Position numbers and translations under genes: made by a program. Below are positions 36,270 to 48,160 of a DNA stretch of 64,000 nt, piece after piece. The stretch is from Dipteris shenzhenensis (Eukaryota > Polypodiophyta > Polypodiopsida > Gleicheniales), in NCBI GenBank assembly GCA_047967505.1, contig CM106539.1; one strand, written 5' to 3'. The first letter of the stretch is position 1. The number at the start of each line of letters is the position of its first letter. Below the pieces are notes generated by a model. That model was not told the DNA's origin and did not search any database. It worked only from the letters and a program-made list of their open reading frames with translations.

Positions 36270-37161
36270 TCACACCCCTTTAATGGGAATGTCCTTCCTC
36301 TGCATCAAGCCAAGAGCTAGTCGGTGTTTCTCGAATAGCTCTTTACCGAGTGGTTTGGTAAAGATGTCTACAACATTCTCTTTGCTATCATAATGTTGTA
36401 GTGTGACGTCACTAAGTAATACTCTTTCTCTGATGAAGTGCTCTCTGACATCAAATTATGTGCTTTGTCTTGGAGTGATATACTGGATTCTTGGCTAATG
36501 CTTGAGCCGATTGATTATCATAGTATATTGTTGTTGGCTTTGACTCATCAAAGTAATCTATTTCTGACAATAGTCTTCTGAGCCATATAGCCTCACATGC
36601 ACTTGTAGTGAGTGCTCTATATTTTGCTTCAGTCTAAGACAAAGAAATAGTTGGCTGTTTGTTTCACAACCATGATCTAACACCTTGACCAAGGAAAAAT
36701 GCATATCCCTATGTCGATCTCCTAGTCTCATGATCTCCGTCATAGTCACTGTCACAGTATCCATGCAACCGTGGATGACTTCCTCTGTATTCTATCCCAA
36801 ACTGTCTTGTACCTCTAATGTATCTCAAGATTCTTTTGGCTGCATTCCAATGAGACTGTTTTGGATTTGCCATAAACTGTGCTAGTGAGCTTACTGCATA
36901 ACAAATATCTGACCGAGTGATAGTCAGATATATAAGAGATCTGATGAGCTGCCTATAGTATCTATCATTGACTGTAGGCTTTTTTGAATCTTTAGTAAGT
37001 TTCAAACTCTGTTCCATGGGAGTGGCTGCAATCTTGCAATCTGCCATATGAAACTTCTTCAGGAGACTGTCAACATACTTGAGCTGACTCATGAATGTGC
37101 TATCTGAATCTCTCCAGAACTCAATTCCAAGACAATAGTGCATAATTCCAAGATCTTTCAT
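36270..37161 (-). pseudogene. Copia element 3 reverse transcriptase/RNase H end
   Basis: A 150-codon open frame (37161-36709) reads MKDLGIMHYCLGIEFW, YRQLIRSLIYLTITRSDICY and HWNAAKRILRYIRGT, then HGYCDSDYDGD. RNase H follows with stops (YDNQSAQALAKNPVYH near 36510). The catalytic YVDD part and everything upstream of it is deleted. Confidence 0.9.
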
Positions 37162-38177
37162 GTCGAACTCTATAGATAAGTCTTGTTTTAGTTTTTTGAT
37201 GAAGTCGCTAGAGTCGGGATTGCCAATGACTAGTTGCTACTATAGTCGGATTGTGGATTTGAGGCGTTGGAGATCCCTGAGCACAGAAGCCTTTCTTTTG
37301 GAGCTAGAGGATGCGCGTCACATTGGAGAGGAACAGTTCATCCATCATGAGGTGCATTAGTTGGCAGAGGAGCTGTGGCATCGATGGTTGTTGCTGCTCG
37401 GAGAACCTATAGATGCTTGTGCCTCGCTGCGTGATGGATGTCACGTCAATGGAGCCGCTGTAGAAGCTCTTGGAAGCTTGGGAGCTATGAGCCTAATGCA
37501 AGCTCAGACGAGCATGTTTGATGCAGTAAAGCTTGGTCATGGAAGCAAAAATGTGGCACCACAGGACTTTGTAGAAGCAAGGTCATTGTAGAAGGCTTAG
37601 AGATATAACCTACCAAATGCTTGGTGAAGAAGCCGGTTGTTTTGGATAGTTGCTATTGATAGATAGTTGATAGGCTCGATGCTTTGCTGTAGAGTAGATT
37701 GTTGTGGAATAGCTTGCTTGATCTTGCTAGTCGGTCGATACAAAATGGTAGCTTTGCTATGTTGAAGATGGACATGGAGGGATCGAATGGAGCTCTCAGA
37801 AATGTCATAGAGCTCTCCCTATCTTTATCTCAAAGCTCTCACAAATCTCTCTATTTCTCTCAATAGGAGAACTCCTCACACACAACCAGAATGCAATGAG
37901 CACACACAATACTTGGTAAACACTATGTGTTTTGTCTTTTGTAAATCACCTCTGGTCTCACCATATGATGTAGACCATGTGATATGTGTTTACCTTCTCT
38001 CTCAACTCAAGAAACACTCAAATAAACTTTCAATAACAATGACGGAAATTTCTTTCAATGGACAGAATTCTTTCATCAAAGAAGAAGTTCTCTCAATGGA
38101 AGAGAACACTCAATCTCTCTCGATCTCTCAATCTCTCAATCACTCTCACAAAGATGGTGCCTCAACGAAAGGCATAA
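37162..38177 (-). other. Internal part of Copia element 3 between primer site and pol remnant
   Basis: About 1 kb with no recognised gag or protease. Next to the primer site the plus strand is rich in TCTCAATCTC-type repeats (38105-38150). A 5' untranslated leader plus heavily decayed or foreign sequence is the likely content. Confidence 0.45.
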
Positions 38178-38193
38178 CCATGCTCTGATACCA
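38178..38193 (-). promoter_or_regulatory. Primer binding site (initiator-Met tRNA) of Copia element 3
   Basis: On the minus strand TGGTATCAGAGCATGG directly follows the 5' LTR. TGGTATCAGAGC is the classic plant Copia primer site. Confidence 0.93.
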
Positions 38194-38450
38194 TGACAAA
38201 ATATGAAGAGGGGAGAGGAGAAGAGTGGAGATGAGGAGAGAGGGCACAACTAGAGAGCACACCACAAATGACTAACTGTACACTAGATTTACTTGAAAAA
38301 ATAGAATATATACAAACCCATTTAGGGTTAGGATTAGGGGATCTAATCCTTTCCTTTATAGCACTCTATAAGGTTAGTGCTATGCATATATGATCACATG
38401 ATGGTGCTATGCACACATGATCACATGATGTTGATCATGAACTCTCAACA
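38194..38450 (-). repeat. 5' LTR of Copia element 3
   Basis: Plus-strand sequence runs from TGACAAAATATGAAGAG to CTCTCAACA, with canonical TG...CA ends. It differs from the left copy at a few positions, including the loss of about 6 bases of the GGGTTA repeat. Confidence 0.93.
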
Positions 38451-38455
38451 TTGGT

Positions 38456-40946
38456 ATAGAGATAAACCAACTTTCTTTAATATTGTACATGATTTAGAAC
38501 CATGATATCATCGTAGTTCAATACAATGCTTTGTCCTTAGCATTCTACTTGAAAGGTTATTTTATTTGTATTCCACTACATTCATATATGCTTTATGTTT
38601 TATTCGCAATGATAATATATGTATTATTATGTTTAGCTAACAAGTTTAGCTGCAGCTTCAAATTTCCATGAATCTTGGTTAAAGAGACTTGCCAAATATT
38701 CTATATCAAGCTTTACTTTCAGCATGAGCTGATTGATTCAAAGGAGCTTCCAAAATGTTTTGTATTGTTTTAAAGGCTAGATTTTCTTTGATTAATATGT
38801 TATCATTTACTTTTGATTTCCTAAATGTTTTGTGTTATTTTGAAGGTGAGAACTACTTTTGATTATCTTATGATTTTGAAAGCAGGTTATCTTTCATCTT
38901 TTATCAATCAAGCATACCTATAGACCATCCATTATATTTTGATCTGGAGTAGGATAAAGATTTGATATTAAGCTTTTTATTTATTACTGCTTGAGGTTCC
39001 TCATCCTAAACACTTTCTTGTCATTCTGAGCTGACTTGCTAATCATGTAGGTGTGCTTGATATGCAAAAGAAAATGTGGATCTAATGTTTCTTTCTCTCT
39101 TATAAGCTTACATCTTTGCTTGACTTACTCGTCATGTATTCAACACTAGCTTCACTTTCACAAGCTAGTCCATCCTATGGAAGAAAAGGACTTGCTGAAT
39201 GTTTTATGTTGTTAACATGCTAACATGTCTTCTTTGTTTCTTTTCTATTTAGCTTTGATATCATTGCTTCTTGGATTTGTTACTTCACATATGTGAAGGT
39301 GCTTCTCACATGTTTCCTTGTCGTTATAAAGGCACTCGTTTGTTTATAGTCTCAAGACATATGTCTTCTTTCATCACACTCAGTTGTGTCTCTGAGTACA
39401 TGCAAGTTTGCACAGGTTCCTGGATACAATCCAATGGACTAAATGCACATTGGATACCTATAGGATGAGTACATCTGCTTTCTTTTTCATACTCATCTAT
39501 ATTTACGAGTGCATGAAAGGTCTTGATAGACTAGTGGTTTGTTCCTTGTTTATCGATTAACTTAATGATGACTTATGGTATGTATTTACTTATTGGTTCA
39601 CATTATATATTCAAGCAAGGCATACTTTTATTTCGCCCTTTTATTCCTTCCTTTATGTGGTGAGGTATACTTGTATGTCTTTATGGATTACTTATTGATT
39701 ACTCATTTGGATGTGACACATACTTATATGGCTTTCATGATGAACAAATATGGATTACTTATTGAGTACTCATTTGGACGTGACACATACTTATATGGCT
39801 TTCATGATGTACACATATTGATTACTTATTGAGTATTAATTTCAATGTGGCACCTATGGATTACTTATTGCGTACTTGTTTGGACGTGGCAAGGCTCAAG
39901 GCCTTTAAGGTGACAATATCTATGAACACATATGGATTACTTCTTGAGTACTCATTTCCACATGGCATACATGGATTATTTATTAAGTACTCATTTGGAC
40001 GTGGCACATATGGATTACTCGAATGCCCATTTTCTCGATTGCTTCCGAATATTCTTTCTAATCTCAGATGCTCGTCTTCCAAGTTGTTTGGTACTTTTAG
40101 ATGTGAAGAGGTTGTTATTTCATTCCCGCTATGATTATGTAAGCTGTATCTAATCCACACCAGCCTCTTGTCATACCTTTGTGGCTTATGCTCATTTTTT
40201 TGGTTGTTCAGTACTTCCAAATGCGAAGAGGTTCTAATTTCTTTCTCGCTATGATTATGTAAGTTGTGTCTAATCCACACCAGCTTACCTCTTGTCATAT
40301 GTGTGTGGCTTATGCTCATTATATTTTCGGTTGTTCTATACTTTCGGCTGCCCAGTTGTTCGATACTTCTGGATGCACAAGTGTTCGGTAATTCCAGATG
40401 TCTAGATGCTCGTTATGTTTTTGGATTATTGGTTCTTGATTTGCAGGATTTTTATGGACCTCCCTATTGTGTTGCTATGGCTTTCTTATGTAGACACAAG
40501 CGACATTTCAGCCCTGGCTTTGTGGACATCTCAAACTGCCCTTGCGTACTCATCGTTAGAGTGGCCGAAGCAATCTCCTCATACATTTTGGTATAACATA
40601 AAAGGACACTTGAATATTTGTTGTATTCGTATACACCACATGAAACTGGTCATTTTAGGTGGATAAATTGTGCAAAATATGAAGGCATGATTATAAAGGT
40701 TTGAGGAGGTTTGACAAGATTGAACTTGGAGACAACAAGCTCTTCTATTCAGATGAAGAACTCAAACATCGAACTTGAAGATCTCAAGACCTGATTATGC
40801 CTCATCACTATGTCAAACAAGTTGACATTTCCAAGCAGAGTTTTCCATTTTTCACACATACTTTGCACTGTATCATGCACCAAATCTAGCACCTATACTT
40901 TGCACTATAGTATGGATAACTGCTTGGATTATGCCTTTATACTATT
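38456..40946. other. AT-rich stretch without a gene, with a degenerate tandem repeat
   Basis: From about 39690 to 40020 the motif TGGATTACTTATTGAGTACT followed by CATTTGGACGTGGCAC recurs about six times, two of them in a near-perfect 65-bp tandem (39725-39830). Two similar blocks (GAAGAGGTT-TTATTTC...CGCTATGATTATGTAAG) lie at 40105-40160 and 40220-40285. Open frames here follow the repeats and are not genes. Confidence 0.6.
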
Positions 40947-41678
40947 TGTTAGATATCAATGCTCCACTCTCGTGTAACTACGCGAGAACTAGCTAACTCT
41001 ACTTGTAAGCCCCCCATATGAGGAGAAGGCATTTGATTAGCTAGGTTATCCAGTAGGTCCTGGTTTGGATACCAGATGGGGGCCATGTGTGGCCTGATGG
41101 TTGGATGGCTTCAGATAGAGTTGGCACACTGCCAAGTAGGCTACATGCAAGTGCAAGAAGACATCCCATGACTAACTGCACTGAGGGTAGACGAAGCGTT
41201 TCTTGGGGTAGCCCACTCTTGGGTTGCGGGGCCCGTTTGGAGCCCCAGATGATCCTGAATGGCTCTGGGCCGAACAAAAACCATAGGTAGTTGCTCTATT
41301 CTGCACCATGGTTCTAACATGTGGTCGGTGGCCTATTTCGAGACCGACCTCTAGTCGGCCGTTTTGGACTGACTGGGTCGGTCTCCCGATTGGGTCTAAC
41401 CAACTATGACTAGTGGCTATATAAGAGCAAGCTTGTGAAACCCATATTCATCACTAGCTACAGCAACCCTGATTCCTTAGCATCCAACCTCCGTCCTCTA
41501 CTGTTTTCAGCATGCCATCGAAGTTTCTCACATAGGAGCGCACGGCTAGGAGATAGTGCCCTCTATTATATCAGTTTTATAGTAATCAAAATTTTGATTC
41601 TCCATACTATCAGCTTTTCTCTCTTGCATATGAGATCTTATTATCTGTTGAGCACAGACGTTATATTGTTTTCTTACA
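40947..41678 (+). repeat. 5' LTR of Copia element 4
   Basis: It starts TGTTAGATATC (40947) and ends TTCTTACA (41678), directly before a primer site. Its start and the block CCATATGAGGAGAAG (41009) are shared with the LTR at 58774, so the two families are related. A TATA box (CTATATAAGAGC) lies at about 41417-41428. Length is 732 bp. Confidence 0.75.
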
Positions 41679-42420
41679 CGGTATTAGAGCTTGGGCTCTA
41701 GCAAGAAGATTTGGTAGTGTGTTTCTATTTGCAAGCAGATTATGAGAGATAGCCCAACCTGCAAGACTGTGAATCCCACCGTTTGGGGAAAGTGAAAAGT
41801 TGGACGGCACTAACTATCCACTCTGGAAGTTCAAGATGAAGACCGTCCTAAGCATGGATGATTTTTTCCTCTTAGTTTCATGAAGAGATGAAACTTTAAA
41901 ATTGGTGTCGAAAGTTTGTATGCCCTAATAAAAATAAGGTTTGAAACATTCGCCAAGATTTGAAACTTTTATGAGAAAAAACTTAAAGATTAGCTAGGAT
42001 TTACAACATTTTCTTCAAAATTCAAAAGAAAATTAAAAATTTTATAATATGTTCAGTCAACATCATGAAACTAAAAAAACTAGCTTAATAAACTTTGCCA
42101 AGATTTCATATTAATATATAAGTATAGCTTTGATAAAAACATCTTTGATCCTAAGTGCATACGAGCTTTGGGATACTGCTACTGGGGTGGACGTGAAGCC
42201 GCTTGTAAGATCGGATCCAGCCAATGCAGGATAATAGATAGTACCAACTATGGATCAGATTCTCGTGTGGATAAGAAGAAATGCAGATGCATTGTGTTCT
42301 ATTATCTGCAGTGTAAGTGATTCTATCATTGCGTTAATTCAACATGTCACCACAACAAGAGAAGCATGAGTCTCAAACCTTCTGGGTGACCCCCTTAGAA
42401 GTGGCCTAGACCCAGGTTAC
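41679..42420 (+). pseudogene. Copia element 4: primer site and gag remnant
   Basis: The primer site is a variant (CGGTATTAGAGCTTGG, 41679-41694). Gag follows with LDGTNYPLWKFKMKTVLSMD (about 41797-41860) and, after an AT-rich insert (about 41880-42150), MDQILVWIRRNADALCSII and TTTREAWVSNL (42245-42395 with one stop). No protease, pol or 3' LTR is seen. Confidence 0.75.
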
Positions 42421-42699
42421 AAAGAAAATGAAACCAACCAGGCCCACAAGCGCCGCAAGCATAGGGCTAGATGTAGAGAGAGATGAGACATGGCTTTTCG
42501 AGAGGCACTTGAGGAGTAGTAGTAGTAGTAGCCCTTATGTGGAGATCCACATCCCCCAATGGAAGGGGCCACTACCCAACCAGAGGATCCTCCTGTTATG
42601 GAAGTTCAGTGCCTGCACCTACCCTTGCAGATTCAACAATGAGCCCCAGGAACTCCTGATGCTATGATGGCAGAACCTACAGATGTTAGCCCATCAACA

Positions 42700-43030
42700 G
42701 GCTGAGGAGGAGTGAGTCTAGAGCCTTGGAGAGGTTGATCAGCAAAGGGGGCCTATGGTTGCCCCTGCTCCACCCCACCCCCTCCCCCTCCAGATCTTGC
42801 TCCCTCTCCACTACCCCCACTCCCTCCTGGTTTCCCCCCCCTCCCCCTCGCCCTCCTACTATGATCACCCTCACCACCCGCCCCCATCCCTCTGCCTCCC
42901 TCCCTCCCCCTTACCCCTCCGCCCCCCCTTCCATCTCCTCAGCAGGTTCTTCAGCCTTTGACCCATCCCATGCCTCGACACCCCTACCAACAGGCAAGGG
43001 TAAGAGCATGTCCCCTTTCGCTTCCTTCTA
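42700..43030. repeat. Pyrimidine/proline-codon rich low-complexity stretch
   Basis: CCCCTCCCCC-type runs dominate 42770-42945. A small (AGT)n run lies near 42520. The open frame over it (42726-43031) is low complexity, and I do not call it a gene. Confidence 0.6.
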
Positions 43031-43079
43031 GAGATTGGGACTTTGGAATTATTTGGAAATTCTAGACTCTTACCCTCTA

Positions 43080-43610
43080 CCCTTGGAGGTAACACTTGTG
43101 GTCTTATAGCCTCAGAAAGGGGGTTTGATCAACGTAGTGGACTCGCAGACACACCCAATTTGGAGATTCCAGCTCCCATCCATAGGGTTGGAGAAGTGGT
43201 CCTTAGTGGTGTTTGATGCTATTATGCGAGATCAGATTCCACGCATGATGGACGAGTGGATAGGGCCACAGGGACTAGACCTTTGGCATGTCCATGGTCT
43301 AGAGGTGAATTTCTAGTTGGGCTTCATGCGAGAGGAGACGATGTGTGGTTTGGTGGTAGGAGTTATCAGATTGCAGCTTGAGGCAAAGGTTGATCGGGCA
43401 TTCTACTGCCCACTCCAAAAGTCTGCGGAGTTGTTTGGGGTGGAAGTCTCCTTCATGATGAATTGGGCACTGAAGATTGGCATTGAGCCAGGGTATGTTT
43501 TAGTGCGTCGTACAGACACGGACTACTCGCCCTCCGAACCCTCGACAAAGTCACATAATGCAGCACCCACTCATAGGAGAGCCTTGTTTTATACATCCCC
43601 ATCCTCATGA
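43080..43610 (+). pseudogene. Unknown reading frame with one internal stop
   Basis: One frame stays open from about 43080 to 43610 apart from a TAG at 43314-43316, giving about 160 codons of normal-looking composition (QTHPIWRFQLPSIGLEKWSL; WHVHGLEVNF; AKVDRAFYCPLQKSAELFGV; MNWALKIGIEPGYVLV). I do not recognise the family. It lies between Copia element 4 and the cassette, on the same strand as the cassette transposase, so it could belong to either. Confidence 0.35.
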
Positions 43611-43774
43611 GTTGGACCATAGTGAGTTGAAACGTGCATGGGCTCCATGACCATGCTCGTAGTCAGTCATAGTACCTGATCCTTCGGTAGGAGTTATAGA
43701 GGGCAGTGGTAGGGCGGACATTGGACTTCCTTTTGATTCAAGAGCATATGTTCTGAGCAAGAAGGGTCGAGTTT

Positions 43775-45371
43775 TATGGAATAACATTTGAGGAGTGCAA
43801 AGGCATTTTGAAATTTGTTATCAAACTGGATGAGTGTGAGGTTGTAAAGGAAAAGAAAATGGAAAGAGTTACTATTACATTGATGAATGGATCGATTGAT
43901 ACATCATTGACTGAAGCAAGTTCGAAGTATTTTAGTGTGCAGTTAGAGAAACACATATGGTGGTTAGGCTCGCGTTCCAGGTATGATCATGGGTTGTTTT
44001 ATACTTGATTTTGGTCATTGTTTTCAAATCTGATATAGTAATACTTTTGTTTTCTATAATCTCGCAGGTGAAGACCAAAGACCATGAAACACTAGATTGG
44101 GTGTTTCACCACACGGAAATACCAAGAATAATCAAAAGACAAGTGCAAGGCGAGAATCTCCATGTTGCAGGAAAAGGTGATTTTCAAGTAGAGCGGCACA
44201 TGGCCGGGGATCTTAAAACACTTAAGTGCATGTATAACATTAGTAAAGGAGGCAACTCAAAGTCTCCTTGTCTTTACTGCAAAGAATCAGCTCAAGTAAT
44301 GGATTCAAAATGGTGGAAGAGAGCACCTAATAGAGATAAAGTTGACCCTGACTTCAAGGCCATTCTGGACATTCCACTATGTAATGTTCACATCTGCACA
44401 TTGCATGGTCTATGTCGAATTATTGAGAAATTGGTATTTTTATATATTGGATTTGCTTGGAAACTCCGTCCCGAAAAAAATAGAAAGGATGCTCTTCAAG
44501 CATTGGAAAAAGTGTTATCCGATATAGGTCTGCATGGAGGAGATGTTCAAATCACAAAGGATTTTAAAAAGTCTATCAATGGCAAGGAGGTACCAATAAA
44601 GCCCTCTATTGGTGGTGTTTTAAAGGCAAGAAGATTCTTGTCTCGACCCAAACACAGTAAGCAAGTAAGGCAAGGTAGAGCAGTTTCAAAGATTAATTAT
44701 GGATTGTGGAAGCAAGTCCATAATGCTGTGAAAGATCATGAGGCAGATGGGGAAGCACGAAATAGGAAGGCAGAGGTGTGGAGGTCTCTTGATCAGCTCT
44801 TCATGTTCTGTGACAAAGTAACATGGACAAAGAGTGATTACAAGAACTTTGAGGAGGCAATTAAACATTTTGGAAAGTCAATGAAAGACGTGTGGACAGC
44901 CTGCAATATAACTCACTACATGGTAAGGTTATGTCTTTTTCTTTTACTTAAGTGTGATCTTCTTTTTTTTTATTACTTACTATGCATTCTTATGTCTTAC
45001 AGCATATCATATACAACCACCTTCCCTATTTTGTCAAAAAGTATGGATGCCCAGCTATTTGGTCTACCCAAGGCATGGAGAAGTCTCACTACATGGCACG
45101 TAATGCATTTTTTAGACACACACAACACTATGGAGGGAGTCAGAAGGTGAATAGTCTGAAGGAAGTCTTCCAATGGTTTTACCGAGGCATACTACAGAGG
45201 CTGCATGCTAAAAGAAAAGTTGCTAGCTCCAAAATCAAGCTTGCTTTTCTTCTAGCCCAAAAGCAAAGACGAAGACAAGCTCTAGACAATTCAATTGCAG
45301 CAGAGAGACATAGACAATGGAGGGAATCGAAGATATTTAGAAACCATAAATGGACAAGTAAACATGAATAG
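43775..45371 (+). CDS. Cassette copy 1: putative transposase (KSHY family), C-terminal two thirds
   Basis: Exons about 43775-43980, 44068-44922 and 45003-45371, with GT-AG introns. Blocks: ITFEECKGILKFVIKLDE and MERVTITLMN; HETLDWVFHHTEIPRI; GDFQVERHMAGDLKTLKC; a zinc-binding-like CLYC; PLCNVHICTLHGLCRIIEKL; then NITHYM and HIIYNHLPYFVKKYG, STQGMEKSHYMARNAF; and a basic tail (KQRRRQAL). A one-base frameshift near 43962 is needed to reach LAFQVKTKDHETL, which copy 2 supports, so it is slightly damaged. The N-terminal part present in copy 2 is absent. Its role as transposase is inferred from its being the best conserved gene in both cassette copies. No DDE or other triad was assigned. Confidence 0.6.
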
Positions 45372-45697
45372 GACTCAAATTTTGTAACTTATTGGTGTTA
45401 TGTCCACATGTTTTCAAACTCATTCAATATAAATTTTTTTAGTGGAACAAGTGACTCTTGGTGTTATGCATGAAAAGTATTTCAATGTGAAACATATGAT
45501 CTGAACTTAATACAATTTGTTTACAATTTCAATATATTGTTCATTTAATATTTAACGACACCACTCTATGTAAATGTACAAATCATTTCATCATCAACTT
45601 ATTAATCATTTATACAAGATCATACCAGATATCAAAGACTTTATACAAATCAGTTCAAATTTAATATAATGTTTGTGCTATATTCGATGACTAAATC

Positions 45698-47570
45698 CTA
45701 TTTCTCCCAGGGCCTGCCGATCGGAACTCTCTTTTTGATCTTGATTGGAGTCTTTTTCTTCTTTATTGGCTTGATGTCGACTGTCTCTTTATCCTTTTCT
45801 TCAGCTCTCTCCACCTGTTCCTCTTCTTGGACTGTGTGGCCTGATGCAATCATGGGTGGCTCTCGAAACCTTACGAGCTGGTGTTTTCCATAGCCCTCCA
45901 GATATTTGGGGTCCTTAACACCACATGCTAATGCATAAGAAGTGTAAGACAAAAACTAAGCGGCCCTAGAGGCCTGCCTATTCACATAATCTCCAAATAT
46001 ATCTATGGCAGACAACCTCTCTATCAAAATGATCTTTTCCTTTTGCCATGAAAGAGCATGTCCACCTAAAGCCCTGGACAAACATTTTAGCAAGTAAACA
46101 ATGGCTTCTCCATTGTTGCTCAACTGCCTATGGTAAATCAAGATCTTGGCACTGCCTAGATCATGAATATAATGAGCTAGGCCTGACATTTTGCGAAACC
46201 CAACCTGCCTGCTTCCACTTGATCTCTCTGGAGGAATGTGTCATCCTCAATTTGTAGCTGCAACATATCAAAGGATTGGAGTGAGACAATACACAACCTA
46301 CAAAACCAAAGTTAAGCAGAAGTCAAAGTATATGATTTGAAGTACCTTCTCATTTTCATCAGCAACAAGCAGTTCATCTTTCCAAAGATTTATCCCTCTC
46401 CCTTCTCTTCCAGCCTCTTCTCTAGGCTTTTCTGTGTATAGTGCTGAGAGATTCATAGCTTCCTGTGTGAGCTGGAAGGCAGCTTCATCTGGCTCTTGGA
46501 ACTTTTCAGCCTCTTTGAAACAAAATGAAAGGGCCTCTACAGGATCAAAGATTGTTTCCAAAGCCAGTAGTGAATGGTCATCCTCTATGCCAACCTCCTT
46601 GTCAAGCCTTGAAGCCTGGGCAATAAGGGAAATGGCATAGTCCTCCCTCAAATCAAACATACACTCTATATCATGGAGGAAAACATAATCCTTTCCACCA
46701 ATCAACACACCTGGAAGCATGGGCACTGCATAGTTGCTGCTCTGAACATCAAAATCTTCAACTGGCTCTGCTCCCCTCAGAGTTTTTGTCCTCAGTTGAA
46801 CAAGGTCAAGAGCAGCCACTTGCAGCCCCTCATCCTGAAGGTTGATATCTTCTTCTTGCTCTGCCATTTCTGTGACCAAAGAAACATCCTCCTTTTCAGA
46901 AGCTTCAAATGTGTCTTCTTCTTCTATTTCCTGCCCTTGTTCATCCAAAGACTCCTGACTGAAGATAATGTACATAAGAAATGCCATGCTCTCCTCCAGC
47001 ACTCTGCACTTTTTGGTGTGCAAAGTACAGTTGAATTTATAGTGATCAGGCAGGCTGTCAAATCTTCTGTTCACATGGTACCTCAGCCTGTCATTAGAGA
47101 CAATATGATTTAGGTGCACAAAAACCTTTTCTCCTCCCACAATTCTTCCTGCCTCTATCAGTTCTTTGAAGGCATCCCAATAGTCGGAAAGAAAATCTAT
47201 GTGCTGCTCCAGTACAGAGCTCATTGTGAACTCCATGTTGAAAATACTGTGGTATATATGGAAGTTACTTTGAGCCTTGCATTTGTGAAGAAACTCAAAT
47301 AGGAGCAAATCTGGAGAACTGTCCTCTTCTGGTTCCATTTGTTTTTTGATGGAAGAATCAGCACTCTGCTCCAGCCTCTTCTTTTTCCCTGTTCAAAAAC
47401 TTACATACTATGAATTCTATATGTTGCTGACATATGCAATCAGTGAATGCATTGTATATCACCAGATAATTCCTTCATGACATCTCATGACTCACCTGGT
47501 GATTGCTGTGGTCTAATAATAGCAGCAAAAAAGTCCAGCTTCCTCTTGAAAGGTGGGGCCTGGGAGCCAG
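45698..47570 (-). CDS. Cassette gene A: acidic protein of unknown function, about 500 aa
   Basis: Exons 47496-47570 and 46346-47388 join in phase. A third starts at 46225, and a last one lies about 45920-45698, with the junction unresolved. The first exons encode basic stretches (FKRKLDFF; KKKRLEQ, possibly nuclear signals). The main exon has an N-terminal folded-looking region, a long acidic run (about 46960-46840, rich in EEE, EKED and EQEED) and IGGKDYVFLHDIECMFDLRE. The last exon is lysine-rich (IKPIKKKKTPIKIKKR). Transcription is convergent with the transposase and divergent from the H3-Ulp1 gene. Its 5' side holds three 205-bp repeats. A decayed relative lies at 15.9-16.9 kb. I recognise no family; the acidic run would suit a histone-binding role, which is speculation. 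Confidence 0.6.
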
Positions 47571-47670
47571 CTGTTCCAAAACAAAAACATTTCTCATCAT
47601 CAAGGAAGATTTCCACAGGGCTAAAGATAGCAAATTAATGAGGTAGAAGTGAGAAACAAATAATACACAA

Positions 47671-48160
47671 GAATTTGCAGCAAAATGCGATATGGGCTGT
47701 TTAGAGAATTGTAAACCACTCTCCTCGCATTTTGTTGCAAATTCTCAAATTCTGTTCATGTGCATGTCAAATCAAGCACTTGGTTCATCTCAGTGATTCC
47801 TGGACACTATGATCTCATATGCAAGAGAAATAATGGAATGAGTGAAACTATTCATGAGGAATGTGTCAACAACAGGAATTTGCAGCAAAATGCGATATGG
47901 GCTGTTTAGAGAACTATAAACCACTCTCCTCGCATTTTGTTGCAAATTCTCAAGTTCTGTTCATGTGCATGTCAAATCAAGCACTTGGTTCATCTCAGTG
48001 ATTCCTGGACACTATGATCTCATATGCAAGAGAAATAATGGAATGAGTGAAACTTTTCATGAGGAAGGAGTCAACAATAGGAATTTGCAGCAAAATGCGA
48101 TATGGGCTGTTTAGAGAATTATAAACCACTCTCCTCGCATTTTGTTGCAAATTTCTTGTT
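47671..48160. repeat. Three 205-bp direct repeats with stem-loops upstream of gene A
   Basis: Units start at 47671, 47876 and 48081 (period 205 bp; the third is incomplete). Each carries AATTTGCAGCAAAATGCGA and, about 30 bases on, TCGCATTTTGTTGCAAATT, which pair in a 19-bp stem with one or two mismatches. The same stem recurs in the three repeats at 49009-49725. Confidence 0.93.

Larger units (their letters stand above)
35920..38450 (-). mobile_element. Copia element 3, internally deleted but with both LTRs and TSD
   Basis: The unit is 2,531 bp long. The LTRs are 35920-36181 and 38194-38450, about 260 bp each and highly similar. TTGGT at 35915-35919 and 38451-38455 is a perfect 5-bp target duplication. 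The primer site (complement of initiator-Met tRNA) abuts the right LTR at 38178-38193. A purine tract abuts the left LTR (36182-36195). Only the end of pol is left, so the element is non-autonomous. It is oriented on the minus strand. Confidence 0.93.

Noticed and set aside
42726-43031. Proline-rich 101-aa frame
   Set aside because: Follows poly-pyrimidine low complexity and has no recognisable domain.
47496-47570. PIP-box-like PCNA-binding motif in KRKLDFF of gene A
   Set aside because: The spacing between Leu and the two Phe is one residue instead of two and the leading Gln is missing.
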